Assembly (NCBI RefSeq): GCF_021018895.1
Contig: NC_079377.1
Location: forward strand, 22,992,501 to 23,056,500
Source of the DNA: Seriola aureovittata
Taxonomy: Eukaryota > Chordata > Actinopteri > Carangiformes > Carangidae
Direction of reading: 5' to 3'
Length of the DNA stretch: 64,000 nucleotides
Shown: piece after piece, positions 33,716 to 48,719 of the stretch
Layout of the letters: every line of letters begins with the position of its first letter
Position numbering within the stretch: position 1 is the stretch's first letter
Notes under the pieces: model-generated
Database searches by the model: none
What the model was told of the DNA's origin: nothing
Seen by the model: only the letters and a program-made list of their open reading frames with translations
Position numbers and translations under genes: made by a program

Positions 33716-34192
33716 AAATGTGCCCCTTAATTTCAACTTGACTTTGTGATAAAAGACCTTCTGCCGGCTGATGAAGTATTTTTAGGAACATGAATGAGGT
33801 TTTTTTTTTTTTTTTTGTCCAGCTCTATTTATTAATCACTTATCAATTGGTCCCCAATTTCTGGAGCCAAACATGTTGCATTATTACTTAGTGATGATGC
33901 TACTGTAATATTTCTTTCACACACTTCAGATTCTGCTATTTCTATTTCATCCCAGCAGTGCAATGTTTTCACTTTTATTATGTTTCACATTAAAACGAAA
34001 ACATCATCCGTACTTAAGCTTATATTTTGCCAAATAAACAAACCTTTTTACATTTATTTTTAATATGATTTTAGTGTATTACAGAATGTATTAAGATGTT
34101 TTATGTCCTGGTGGCAGTTTGGTGTTTGCAAAGTATAATTAGCCAAAATACTTCCCAGTCTGGTTATTGTGTCATTTGTTAAACAGGTTTCT

Positions 34193-37303
<3,111 letters not shown>

Positions 37304-38011
37304 TGATTAGATGTGTCGTGTTAAACATCATCCTCAAATTATTTAATAATTTAGCAAGTTTTATGCTCCCATCCACCTGTTCAAATACATCTTTAAACTT
37401 CTGACTTCTGCTTGTCAACATCTGTAACTTCTGTGTACTGCAGTGATTATTCTTTTCTTATTAATTGAATGGTTATGAAAACATTTATTTATTGTTTTTG
37501 ATTATTATTTTATAATTCTGTATATAAATAAATAAGCTCATGAAATGGAAGTAAATTCGTTGACAGGTAAAAATAAAAGACCAAAAGTCTTGGTCAAACG
37601 TCATGATTAACTTCACAAGCAACAAAATGCAATTGAGTTAAACTTTTATATTCTCACTCTGCGGGTCTGGTTTTATGTGAGACTGATTCCCTGAAGCTGA
37701 GACTGTCTTTTAGTTACTTGTGAACTGTGACATTTTAATAATCTATAAACTGAGATAACATCCTATAAACTTGTTTTAAAAAATTACATTTATCTCCGAT
37801 AACTTGAGGCTTTTTTTTTTATCTGTGTTGAGGAGCAGCTTCTGTGAAAATGAATCACTGCAGCTGAAATTTAACTAAAAACCAACATTATTATTTTATA
37901 CTATACCATGAAGTTTAGATTCATTAGGAAGATAAATACATTTTTACCTTCTAATGAATTGTTTTATTAATTTTACCAGCATAATCTCTTTGTTTTATGT
38001 GTTTTCTTACC
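37304..38011. other. runt 3' UTR and flank
   Basis: This is AT-rich sequence after the runt stop. An AATAAA at 37527-37532 is the likely poly(A) signal, giving a 3' UTR of about 230 bases and keeping the gene compact. No other feature is seen. Confidence 0.45.
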
Positions 38012-38245
38012 TTCAATTCAATATTATTTGTATAGTGCCAAGTCACAACATACATTATCTCAAGGCCCTTCGCAGGATAAGCTTAAAAACTCACAATATT
38101 ATAAAGAGGAACCCAACAGTTCAGTTCCCACAATCAGCAAGTGCTGAGAAAACAGTGGAGAGGAAATTCTCTCCTTTTTTTTTTCCTGGTTTCTCTTCCC
38201 GTACGTCAAGAAGAATTCGGCTCAATGATACGTCACGAATCAGAA
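38012..38245. repeat. Degenerate teleost interspersed repeat (TTTGTATAGTGCCAAGTCAC family)
   Basis: TATTTGTATAGTGCCAAGTC, CTCAAGGCCCTTCGC, GAGGAACCCAACAGTTC and AGCAAGTGCTGAGAAAACAG follow the order of a very common percomorph repeat. The copy is eroded. Confidence 0.55.
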
Positions 38246-38399
38246 TCAAATCAGAAAACAGAATTAATTTTCTAAACAATACGGAAGACTCGCTCAAGCT
38301 CTTGTTTTAGCTTCTCAAGTATCTCAGGTTTGAGTTTTAAGTGTGACAAATGTTCAGCTGGCTCAGTGTGTGACAAGTAACGAGTAAATCAAAGTCAAC

Positions 38400-38401
<2 letters not shown>

Positions 38402-38450
<49 letters not shown>
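38402..38450 (+). repeat. (CA)n microsatellite
   Basis: A plain dinucleotide tract in the runt-gja5 interval. Confidence 0.95.
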
Positions 38451-38453
<3 letters not shown>

Positions 38454-39557
38454 AAGTTCACTGTGATGGTCGTGAGTTTGGCTCTAATCACCTGAAGCGG
38501 TTCGGAACAAGACAAAGCCTTGTTTATCAATCCTGTAGTGTCACGCAGAGTGAGAAGCCTAAATTGCAGTTTGAAGGCTCAGCTTTGATTAAAAAGAGTC
38601 ATGTGTTTGAAATGGAAAGGCTTTTATCAAATCAACAAAAAGAAGTTATTTGTCCCCTCTTTAACCCAGAGGAGGCTCATTATATTCAGATCAATTAAAT
38701 GTGTGAAATTACGTGGTACGAGGCACGGGTCCTGAATTTTACTACATGGCATCACCGTGTTAATTCAGAGTTAGAGACACTTGTTTCAATCAGGTCGCAA
38801 ACTGAAGATTGTCTTATATTTGGCAGAAACTAAAGAGCTTCTGTTTCGGTCGTGCTGTTCGCCACCATGCTTTTAAGCATCACATGGCGCGACCACTGTC
38901 CCAGATGAATGGAGGGGAACTCCTGCACACTGGTAATGGCCTGCAGGAAACCAGTGTGCACTTGACACCATCACAAGGTCTCTGGAAGAAAAGACACAGC
39001 CTCTATAAATTTTCCAGCCTGAATAAAGACGTCTCGATTATAATTCTGTCAAAAAATACTTAACCCCTCTGTCATCCTGCAGTCATGAACTTTTGATACT
39101 AAAGGGCTTTGAATCGTGTTACACCCTGTTACTCTGGCGATTCTGTGTCATTACTTTTAGGCAAAAACATGCCACTTAATTGATCTTAAATTTAAAATTA
39201 ATTGAGTTCAACTGATTCTGATTAAAGTTGGAATGACTTGCACTGAACTTAAAGTCTGAAAAAACAAAAGGAAAATGGAAAGAGAGACATATAAAAACAG
39301 TAGGAGAAACAGAAGTTGCTATAAATACAATATATATCCACATTTGAGTCGTAGGTTTAGCAGCTACGCAGGGACAGCCTCATCCGGCTAACGTGAACAC
39401 TTCAATGTCCACTTCCGCAGTAGGACAACTGAACTCCCACAACCGTCGTCGCACACAGCCTCACTGCCTTACATCACATCACTCCGCCAACCTTAACCAT
39501 CACACAGAGAGGATGATGCAGTCTCAAATCTAAATTAAGGAAGAGAATACAATACCC

Positions 39558-40159
39558 ATACACAAATGTAATACATGTACATATATTGAATTTCCATATA
39601 TGAAATATACATTTTTATTTTATATGTACATATATCTAGAACAACATATATGAAACCTATTAGAAATTGGAAAAATTTCATATATTGACATAAATATCCA
39701 GCTTGTACAAATATATACATTTATGTATGTATGCTTATGTTGTAGACATATATTACATAAATATATTTCCATCCCAACACTTGTCAGTATATGTTGATAC
39801 TATAAACAGTAGGGTCCAAAAGTCTGAGACCACTTTCCCAGAATGTGAAGTTAAACATGTTTAAAATTAATGAGAAATTAATAAGTAAAACATATATAAA
39901 CATATAGATCATTTAACATGTAAGTTGTCTTAATAAACTTTCATAAATAGATCAAATATATAATGTTAACACATAGTTTTTACATAGAAAACATTTGTGT
40001 TCACCAGATATTTTTAATATATCTACATATACAAATTTTACTATGGGTATTTCATATATGTTATAAACTTATATCTTCATATATTCAGAGGAATATAGAT
40101 GACATATATGGAAACATCACCGTTGATATAGGGACATATATGTCATATATTACATTTCC
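39558..40159. repeat. AT-rich dispersed repeat, copy 2
   Basis: Second copy of the element at 741-1309. It carries a fuller internal motif at 39805-39837 (CAGTAGGGTCCAAAAGTCTG) that is shortened in copy 1 (969-993). That motif resembles Tc1-type terminal sequence seen in fish, but I see no terminal inverted repeats or transposase. Confidence 0.8.
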
Positions 40160-41035
40160 TTTATGGTTATATAAACCTAAAAACCAAAAATTAGGTCATC
40201 TACAAAAATAAATCTTTACAAAATTAAATCTCACCTTACACTATCGCAGCAACAAGGACATGATCCCTCACTGGCTTCCCACCCACCAACACTTACAACT
40301 GTGTTTGTTGGAACAGTTGGAAACACTTTAACATGTGATGATGCTGGACCTGCTCCTTCTTCTTGGTTTTATATCGGGTAGTTAACACTGCAGCATCACA
40401 CACACACACACACTGACACTTACTGTGTGTGAACATAAGACTAATTTAAATGAGCAAATATGTTGCCAGATCAGACTTTTTTCATCTTCAACAAGCAAGA
40501 ATGAAAGCTTCAATTTACTAAGAGTTAATGTGCCTTTTTGAGTTTTTGTGCTTTTGAGAATTTTCCCATCAAACACTAGTTAAAGAAAAGAGTATTTTAT
40601 AATTTTGTCCTCAGAATTGTTTGGAAATTTGCTTGAATTTAGGTTGAATTTGATGGAGGCGAGCGGCTGTTTTCTGTCACATGGTGGGTTCAAGCTGCTC
40701 AGTGAATATGGAAGGTGTAAACAGATGTTTATTGGTTTATATTCTAAGTTTGTTCTCAGTCTCAGGAGTTAAGCCACTGAATACAGAAGCAAGTGACACA
40801 AAGAGAGTCATGTCGAGAAGAATGGACATGAAGGAATGTGGGATTGGGACCTGCAGCCATTGTGTCCTAATACAATATCTGACTTCCTTCAGATGCCAGA
40901 CACCACAAACACACACACACACACATGCACATACATAAGAGTTGAATAGCAGGCAGCAAGGCACCAGGCCCATTTCCTCTGGAGATGTAGATGATGGAGA
41001 GAGAGAGAGAGAGGGAGAGAGAGAGAGAGAGAGAA

Positions 41036-41442
41036 GGAGGTTCATACAAACCACAGTTTCTCAGACGTTTCTCTTCAGACTGTCTCTCTGTCAGTTCTGC
41101 CTGAATGAACCCACCTTCTCATCTGTCTGACTCTCTGCTGAGAACCTGAAGCTGTCTCAACCTCAGATCAGTTGGACATCAACACACAAACCGGCGACTC
41201 TAGAAGAAAACATTAACACAGCCTCAACAGCTGGAAGACATCTGGACCTTTGCAACACACTTCCAACATCTGCCGCTGCTAACTGCTGAGGAGGGGAGAG
41301 GAGGAAGCGCCTTGCTCAGCGGCACTTCAACAAAAACAGCTGCCCAGGAATACGACAGCAGCCACTTTAAACGACTTTGTCGAGATTTTCTCAGGGCCTC
41401 ACTCCAGCTGTGCAAACATCTGCATCTCTGTATCCTAAAACA
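41036..41442 (+). other. gja5: Candidate non-coding 5' exon of gja5
   Basis: A non-repetitive, mixed-composition stretch ends in a good splice donor (AAACAG then GTAAAGTG at 41443). The next + strand acceptor before the connexin ATG is the CTCCTCAG ending near 44372. Vertebrate GJA5 genes usually have a separate non-coding first exon, so this is a plausible upstream exon. No transcript evidence is available, and the start of the exon is not defined. Confidence 0.3.
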
Positions 41443-42285
41443 GGTAAAGTGTGTGCACGCATCCATCAGGTGTCTCTGGAGTCTACTGACGTCTTCAGAC
41501 TTCTATGCTTTAACGTTGAGATATTTACCTGCGTGCATCACAAATTTCAAGCATTTCCCCCATTCTGTGTTTCCTCATTAATTTTATCCTTGTCATGGCA
41601 GAAAAGGATGTTTTTGTTTATGGCTCTGAATGATAAACAGCGTTAGGTCTAGAAAATTCCAATTTTTTTTATCCCCAAAAATGAAAAAATAATAATACGA
41701 AGAAAAGCATTGCAGGTTTAACAGCCCAAGTGCGCCTCCAATATCTGATATTTCACTAAAAACCAGATTCATTTCTTTCAGGATGGTGATGGACAAGTAG
41801 ACAGATGGATTTACACAAGATCTAAAAAGTTTCCTAAAGGCTCATCTCCAACAAATGAAAAGGTCTTCAAACTTATGTCGAGGTTTTTTCCCAAAATGCA
41901 TCATGACCTTGAGTTTCCACAGTCACCCCGTGGTGAATGTTTCAGGATTTAGTGTAAGAAAAACAAGCGAATGTTTGTGTTTATGAAAGTGTTTTAAGAG
42001 CAGAAAGTAAATCACTAGTAAATCATGAAATTAAACAAAACATTTTAATTGGAATTTGGTATTGACCTGTTTTAGTCTTGATTTATCTGTTGGTTTTGTT
42101 TCTAAAGTAACTCCCATGTCTCAAAGTTTTATCATGTCGACCCATTAATACTCTGAATTGCAAAATATTAATAGTGCAAGTTATAAATAAAGTTTATTAT
42201 CGGATTTAAAACATCCTCATGTCCGAGTGATGTCAGCGATTCATCATTTATTATTTTAAACCAACAGAGGGAAGAGAGAGGGGTT

Positions 42286-42289
<4 letters not shown>

Positions 42290-42365
<76 letters not shown>

Positions 42366-42486
42366 TGCGTGTGTGCGTGCGTGCATGTGTGTGCCCATTC
42401 ACCAGCACCCAGTATTGTTCTGCATCCTGTCTTGATAAGACACACACACACAAATACACACACGCGCACACACACACACACACACA
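42290..42486 (+). repeat. (GT)n and (CA)n inverted pair
   Basis: (GT)n at 42290-42360 and (CA)n at 42437-42486 are separated by about 75 bases, so a long hairpin is possible. Confidence 0.9.
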
Positions 42487-43642
42487 AATGCACACAGAGG
42501 TCAAGAGAAAGTCTATACAAGGAAGTAATATTGTTATTAATGATGCTGGGAGCACTTGTGAAAGACATAAATACACATAGACATATTCGCTCACACAAAC
42601 TCACACACGGTTTGTTCAAAGCCTTTGTGTTTCACAAAAACAGGATGGGAGGGGCATTTAAGGGGCATTTAAAAAAAAAAAAATCTGGGATCTGACTTTA
42701 AACTCTTAATCTCTCTGAAACTTTGGTTTTATGGCTTTTTTTCCTGCAGGCAGATTTTAAATTCATCTTTGTGCTTCATCTGACCGTAGGACGGTTTGTA
42801 CAACATCTGAAACGGACTCTAAAATCTGAAGCCAGTTAAAATGTCAAAAATACAAGTTGAGCTTCTCTATAAATAGAATACATATGGAAAAGACATCGAA
42901 TTAATATGTTGAATCAAATGACTGGAGTGTGAATAATTCTGCTGAAAAGTGCTCACCCTCCACTGAAATTATAGTGTTTTTGTCTGTCCAACGAGGATCT
43001 TTAGGTTTAGTTCAAAGTCGTTCAATCAATTTGGAAGCAAAATGAAGGATGTAAAGTAAAAAAGTCCAAAGTTACAAACAATAACTAACTAAGTTTGAGA
43101 TTTGTCCTTAGCGATCGTACCTGCTTTCTTATCTTTAGCTTCCAGTCACATAGCATGAATTCCAAGCTCTCTGATTGGATGTTTCTTGTCAAAATGCACA
43201 ATGGGAGTGGTGGTTAACATCATAAGTGCACAGGCTTTTAGATTTATCTAAGAACCAGATCTCTTTTTCTTTCTTTTTTTTTTTTTTTTTGCACTAATGG
43301 TTGAACCAGGAAAGACTCCAGCTGATCAAAGCCGTAGGAGTTCTCCCACTGTGAGTCACCTAACACAGTTTATGGGAACAACTGAGTGCTACTCCTAAAA
43401 TATCCCTTCTAACTTCATAACTCCACGGTTTAAACGAATCCCTTTACCTTATAAACACTTGATGACACAGGCCAATATTACATTTTGCATGATGAAGTTT
43501 CCCTGAAGCAACAAATAAGCAAAACTGTTCAAAACGCTCCCTGCAAGTGCAACCTGGACCAAAAGAATAAAAACTGGAACTATTTGATCTAAGAAGAGAA
43601 AAATAGTAACTTTATTGTTTTTTCTAAGTAGGAATGCTAGCC

Positions 43643-43644
<2 letters not shown>

Positions 43645-43699
<55 letters not shown>
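43645..43699 (+). repeat. (GT)n microsatellite
   Basis: A plain dinucleotide tract upstream of the connexin. Confidence 0.95.
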
Positions 43700-44443
43700 T
43701 GTAGTAGGTGGTAGCAGTGTTTACAGTAAACGTCTAGTTTTTCCTTCCCCAGAGACGGACAGAGGAGGAGTGTGGGAACTGAGACTGAAACTAAACTAAG
43801 ACATGGGCACAGACATTTTTATTAATGGGGTCAAAGCCGGGGAGGAGAGAGGGTCACTGATAATAGACGAACACACACACACACACACATAGACACACAG
43901 ACACACACTAACCCACATCACACACAAAGCAGTCAGGTTACAGCAACAACCAAAATTAATTTCCAGAAAAATGTTTCCATCCACTACAGTTCTGCAGATA
44001 TGAGGAGTTGGGGGCAGATATGAGGAGTTGGGGGCAGATATGACTCCTGTCTGGCGGCAAATTACATAAACCGCCGCAGAGAAAGATGGCACAACAGGAA
44101 GACAGTTATGAAGCTTTCAGGAAACACCCTTATAAATCATGCTGCATATACTTCATGATTTATTCAAGTCTGTTTCCATTGCACTTCACTTTTCCAGTCA
44201 AGTGTAAAAAGTTTAGATATTGCGCCTTTTCTTTTTCTACTTTTCCAGCATTTATGCACAGGTTTTTTTCATACACAAATAGAAAATCCAGTGGATATAT
44301 TAAGACATTTTAAAGGGCGCTGTCTGTGTCTTTTGAGGAATCTGAAACCTGTGTGCTCTCTCTGCTCCTCAGGTGAATCTTGTACCTGCAGAGTGACTGC
44401 TGACAGTTCATCGGCTGGCGAGCTGAAAAGTCTGTGCTGAGTC

Positions 44444-44512
44444 ATGGCAGACTGGAGCCTGTTGGGAAACTTCCTGGAGGAAGTGCAGGAGCATTCTACC
44501 TCTGTTGGCAAG

Positions 44513-44548
<36 letters not shown>

Positions 44549-46448
44549 ACACACACACACACACGATGAGGTAAACAGACATATAAACAGTCACTATAAA
44601 TTAAACATTCATATATTTCCAAATCATCCTGTTTATTTTGGGTAAACCAGCTGCTGCTGTCTGGGTCCTGTTATAATAATATGATATAAACTTTACATTA
44701 GCGCTGAGAATTTTTATTATTTGTCTTCAGACTAAACTAAAATAATGACCAAAATCAACTGTATATGTCTTCCAAGAAACATGGATCTGAATATAAAACA
44801 AAGGAGAGACATACGGTTTTACACCGGCACACACAAACTGAAGTCCTATTCAAAACTTCCTGCATTAAGTTGATAATTTGACTTCTTTCCATCCCACAGT
44901 CTTTGATCTGAGGGGTAGATTTAGGTTCCTGTGGTTTCTGCTCCACAGGTGTGGCTGACCATCCTGTTTATCTTCCGGATCCTGGTACTCGGGACGGCGG
45001 CCGAGTCGTCCTGGGGAGACGAACAGGAAGATTTTAACTGTGACACTGAACAGCCCGGCTGCGAGAACGTCTGTTATGACCGAGCATTCCCTATAGCGCA
45101 TATACGATACTGGGTAATACACCATACAGCCGAATGACTGAAGACACTGTGCTGAAATGATCTGACTTAAAACTTTAATGGCAGTTTATCAAAATTAAAA
45201 GAGTAGCTCTACCATTCTTCATTCACCAGTGTTGTCATGGATGTCATCAGAGTAGAAAGAGTTGTTGTAGAAGAGTTGTGCAACATGTTTAATTTTGATG
45301 GACATCAATAACAACTTTAAAGATTAATTTACTACCCTCCTTGCAGCCATTGATTTCCATTCATTTCAGGACAGTGTGAACCTGCAGAGACTTTAATTTG
45401 CAGCTAAGAAGTCCTCGGTATTAACCCTTCTATTGTGTTAGGGTTTAAACATGTGAAATATACCTTTAATTTTTTCTGATCAAAACAAGACTTTATGATA
45501 TCCTCAACAATGACCCACTAACAGCGATGTTGGCATGTCCTTGAATGCACCATTCGAAACACAATTTTCCTAATTCTTGCAAGCACCTTCACCGTGATGG
45601 ATTAGGAATATTTTTAACTATAAACCTGATGGATACCGGGGGGAAAATGGATAATGTGAACTATATGAGGATTGTTGTTAATATCCTACATCATGCAAGA
45701 CCGTTGGGTTGTTCCCTCGTCTCCTCCCAGGTGCTCCAGATCGTGTTTGTGTCCACTCCCAGCCTGATCTACATGGGCCATGCCATGCACACCGTTCGCA
45801 GGGAGGAGAAGAGGAGGGGCAGAGAGGAAGAGGGGGGAGATGGAGGTGGGAGAGAGGAGGATCCAGGAGGAGGCGAAGGAGGAGGAGGAGGAGGAGGTGG
45901 AGGAGGAGAGAAACAAGGAGAGAAGGAGGAAGAAAAGGACAAAAGCGAGGGGGCATCAGCAGGTCGAGTTCGTCTGAAGGGAGCGCTGCTGCAGACATAC
46001 GTGCTGAGTATACTGTTACGAACCATCATGGAGGTAAATACTACTTTTACACCTCTGACGAAATACAGAGATAAAAATGGAGTGAATATTGGACTTCAAT
46101 TCATTAGGTGACAAAAAACACACGTCCAAATGAATAATAATGTCAGCTTGTTATGAAAGTCTTCTGCCCCCACATAGTCCAAAAAGATCATCAATGCAGC
46201 TTTAAATGTGCGTTCAGGGTTATTCATTGTCTTCCTCTTTGCTCCACTGTGTAGTATAATTAGAAATGACAATAGAGCATACTGCATGAAAGCAGCTGAC
46301 TGTGATTGTCCCTCTATACAGGTGGTGTTTCTGTGTCTCCAGTACTTCCTGTATGGAATCTTCCTCCATCCGCTGTATGTCTGCAAGGTAAAAAAACACA
46401 AATCTGAATGATTCTGAGTTAATCTTATAAAACATATTCAAGCCTACA

Positions 46449-46497
<49 letters not shown>

Positions 46498-47330
46498 GCC
46501 TGGCCATGTCCACATCCGGTGAACTGCTACGTCTCCAGACCGACGGAGAAGAATGTGTTCATAGTGTTCATGTTGGCTGTGTCGGCCGTCTCTCTGGTCC
46601 TCAGTGTGATTGAGCTGTATCACCTGGCCTGGAAACACTGCTGCAGGTAGGAGCTCTGTGTATTCTTACACACATTTTGTGGGACAGGTTTGGGTTTAAA
46701 AGACTATAATCTTGTGGTGTTGTGGGTTTGAGTTATTAAGGTATTCATATGGATTGAAAAATGGGGATTTGTGTGATTGGATGTCAACAAAGATCTTACA
46801 TCATCTAAAGTACATTTCCCACAATCCTCTGCAGAAAATTCCTCCTCAGAAAGAAGGCCGTCACTCCTGCTAAAGCCTCTTTGGGCCGACAGCTGTCTCT
46901 GTCTCCTCCACCGCCATCAACCCCACCTCCAGACTTCACCCAGTGTATGATCGGCTCCTCGCACTTCCTGCCCCTGCCCTACCCGACCCATCAACTGGCT
47001 AACCAACAAAACTCAGAGAACATGTTCACTGAGAAGAACAAAATAGCCGCCGCAGTAGAGGAGGAGACCCTCCTCCAGATGAGCTGCTACTCACATGGGT
47101 GGCAGAGGGCGAGTAAAAATCAGATCCAAGAAGGTGGATATATGAGGACCGATACTAACTGCTACAGCCCTGGGAGCAGGGACATCAGCTGCCCCCCTCG
47201 GACTGAAAATGATGGACCAGACAGGCTGCTGCTTTGCCAGAACGGTGGGCTCTGTCAGAAGGACAAACGAAGATTCAGCAAAACCAGCGGAACGAGCAGC
47301 CGAACGAGAGCAGACGACCTCTCCATTTAG
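44444..47330 (+). CDS. gja5: Gap-junction alpha connexin, GJA5 (Cx40/Cx41.8) type, with five coding introns
   Basis: This is a four-helix protein that assembles into hexameric hemichannels and gap junctions between cells. Coding exons: 44444-44512, 44949-45113, 45731-46033, 46322-46387, 46498-46646, 46835-47330, giving 415 residues. Introns 1-4 are phase 0 and intron 5 is phase 2. The N-terminus is [21 protein letters not shown]1 has C-x6-C-x3-C ([12 protein letters not shown]) and E2 has C-x4-C-x5-C ([12 protein letters not shown]), the canonical connexin cysteines. [30 protein letters not shown] and the terminal RADDLSI point to GJA5 rather than GJA3, 8, 9 or 10. Exon edges track the topology: exon 2 is TM1 plus E1, exon 3 is TM2 plus the cytoplasmic loop, exon 5 is E2 plus TM4, and exon 6 is the tail. 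The loop has a Gly/Glu-rich insert. Most connexins have an uninterrupted coding exon, so this structure is odd, yet all sites are GT-AG and the domains are complete. Confidence 0.93.
44514..44563 (+). repeat. gja5: (CA)n at the donor of gja5 intron 1
   Basis: The intron begins GTAACACACAC, so the repeat starts within the donor itself. Confidence 0.9.
45800..45950 (+). repeat. gja5: Polypurine GGA-type tract encoding the Gly/Glu-rich connexin loop
   Basis: Nearly pure G/A on the + strand (repeated GGAGGA, GAGGAA) lies inside gja5 exon 3. It translates to a low-complexity Glu/Gly/Lys stretch in the cytoplasmic loop with a run of ten glycines. It looks like a slippage expansion kept in frame. 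Confidence 0.75.
46454..46495 (+). repeat. gja5: (CT)n serving as polypyrimidine tract of gja5 intron 4
   Basis: A pure (CT)n run leads directly to the CAG acceptor at 46495-46497. Confidence 0.9.
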
Positions 47331-48630
47331 ACGGAAAACAGACAGATTCAACTACTCACACACCAGCACCTGCACACATCCACATACATACACTATACTG
47401 TACATACAATACACATAAACCTTGAGACTGATTAGAATCTACAAAGACTTGACGAACCACACATGAAGATTGTTTCCACCAACTTGCACAGAGTTTTTAG
47501 TCTTTGAACTTACAATAAAGATATGCACAATGCATTTATGACGATAGTCAAAAAAGCTCATTCAAGATACTCTATCTCTTACGTTTTGATTTGTATGAAT
47601 TAAGCACTGAGTTGTACGGAGAATCTAATTAGAGATATCTACAATTAGAAATTTGTCTATCTAAAATTTGAAGTCAAAAGTCTTCAATGCAGTGTTGACT
47701 TGTCATAGTTTCGATTAGAGAAGATAGAGAGAATGATATCTATCTATATGACTTGTCAAAACAACATTAGAGATATCTTGAATTTGAGTAAATTCAAGTG
47801 AAACCTATTGAATGTTAAAAGTATTTACTGTTCACAGGCTGACGATGTTAAGCAAACTGTTATCTGACTGATCTGAATGATTTAGAGCCCCCTTGGATCT
47901 AGGAAAATAGTGATGAAGCTTTACATCTGTGGAAGTCACGACACTGGGTGTGTTGGGAACTTTTTGACCCCTCAAACAACCAAAGTTTTACCTGTGGAGT
48001 GAGCCAAACACATTAGTTTACTGGCTATTGTTGAAGGTGGACTGTCGCTGGACAGCAGTGACTTTCGTTAACATATTCCAGTGAAGTAACAGAAACCAAA
48101 GTGATGTCATTTTGTTAAGCTGTGATTGTTATTGCGTTATTTTTACTGTGTATCCAAGAGTCTAATCTGTTTTAGGCTTGTTTGAGTTTAAACTACACAA
48201 GTACCTTTGGATCAGTGGACATGAATATGAAGCAAATGCCGATTGCATCTTCACTCCAATATGTTTTTGTTTTTTTGTGTTTTTTTTCTTTTTCACTCTT
48301 TATAAGATATGTTCAAATTTCTTTCTACTTTCTACTGCATTGTATTATGGTAATGTCTTTACTAAGAATAGATCTGGACTGAAGCACAGTGGACTCTCAT
48401 CTCTACAGTCCGAAATATATGTGTTTTGTTTTGTTTAAATGTAATGGTTAGACAACAGCACAACAAATTACACATTTCCAAATAAGGTGATTACTGCTAT
48501 CAATGACAATTTTAAATTGTTGGCTATTTCCTATATTGTAGTCTAATATTTATTATTCCACGTGAATAATGTGAACGCTGTGTATGGTTATAATGCTTTG
48601 CAAATAAAACCATACAAAACTTTTTATTGT
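47331..48630 (+). other. gja5: gja5 3' UTR
   Basis: This 1.3-kb AT-rich region follows the connexin stop and ends at the AATAAA at 48603-48608. It contains no other coding signal and is followed within 100 bases by the minisatellite. Confidence 0.55.
48603..48608 (+). terminator. gja5: Polyadenylation signal AATAAA of gja5
   Basis: AATAAA is followed by CTTTTTATTGTGTCTC, a T/GT-rich downstream element. It is the best-placed signal after the connexin stop. Confidence 0.55.
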
Positions 48631-48719
48631 GTCTCTACAATGCTGTAACATAAGAGCAGCTTATTAAAGAGGAAATGTTAATATGATAGACATAACGTGT
48701 CCATCCTTCCGATACTTCC

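Larger units (their letters stand above)
38246..41000. other. runt-gja5 intergenic region
   Basis: No gene is visible. The interval holds a (CA)n tract at 38402-38450 and the second copy of an AT-rich dispersed repeat at 39558-40159. A (GA)n tract at 40996-41035 lies at its end. Confidence 0.5.
41450..44370. other. Intron or intergenic sequence upstream of the connexin coding exons
   Basis: This is AT-rich sequence without a coding signal. It holds a long (GT)n at 42290-42360, (CA)n at 42437-42486, a T run at 43276-43290 and (GT)n at 43645-43699. Near 43994-44042 a unit of about 20 bp (ATATGAGGAGTTGGGGGCAG) is repeated. Confidence 0.4.

Noticed and set aside
42290..42486. CRISPR-like or origin-like inverted structure
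   Set aside because: It is only a (GT)n and a (CA)n tract near each other. There are no spacers, and the genome is a vertebrate.
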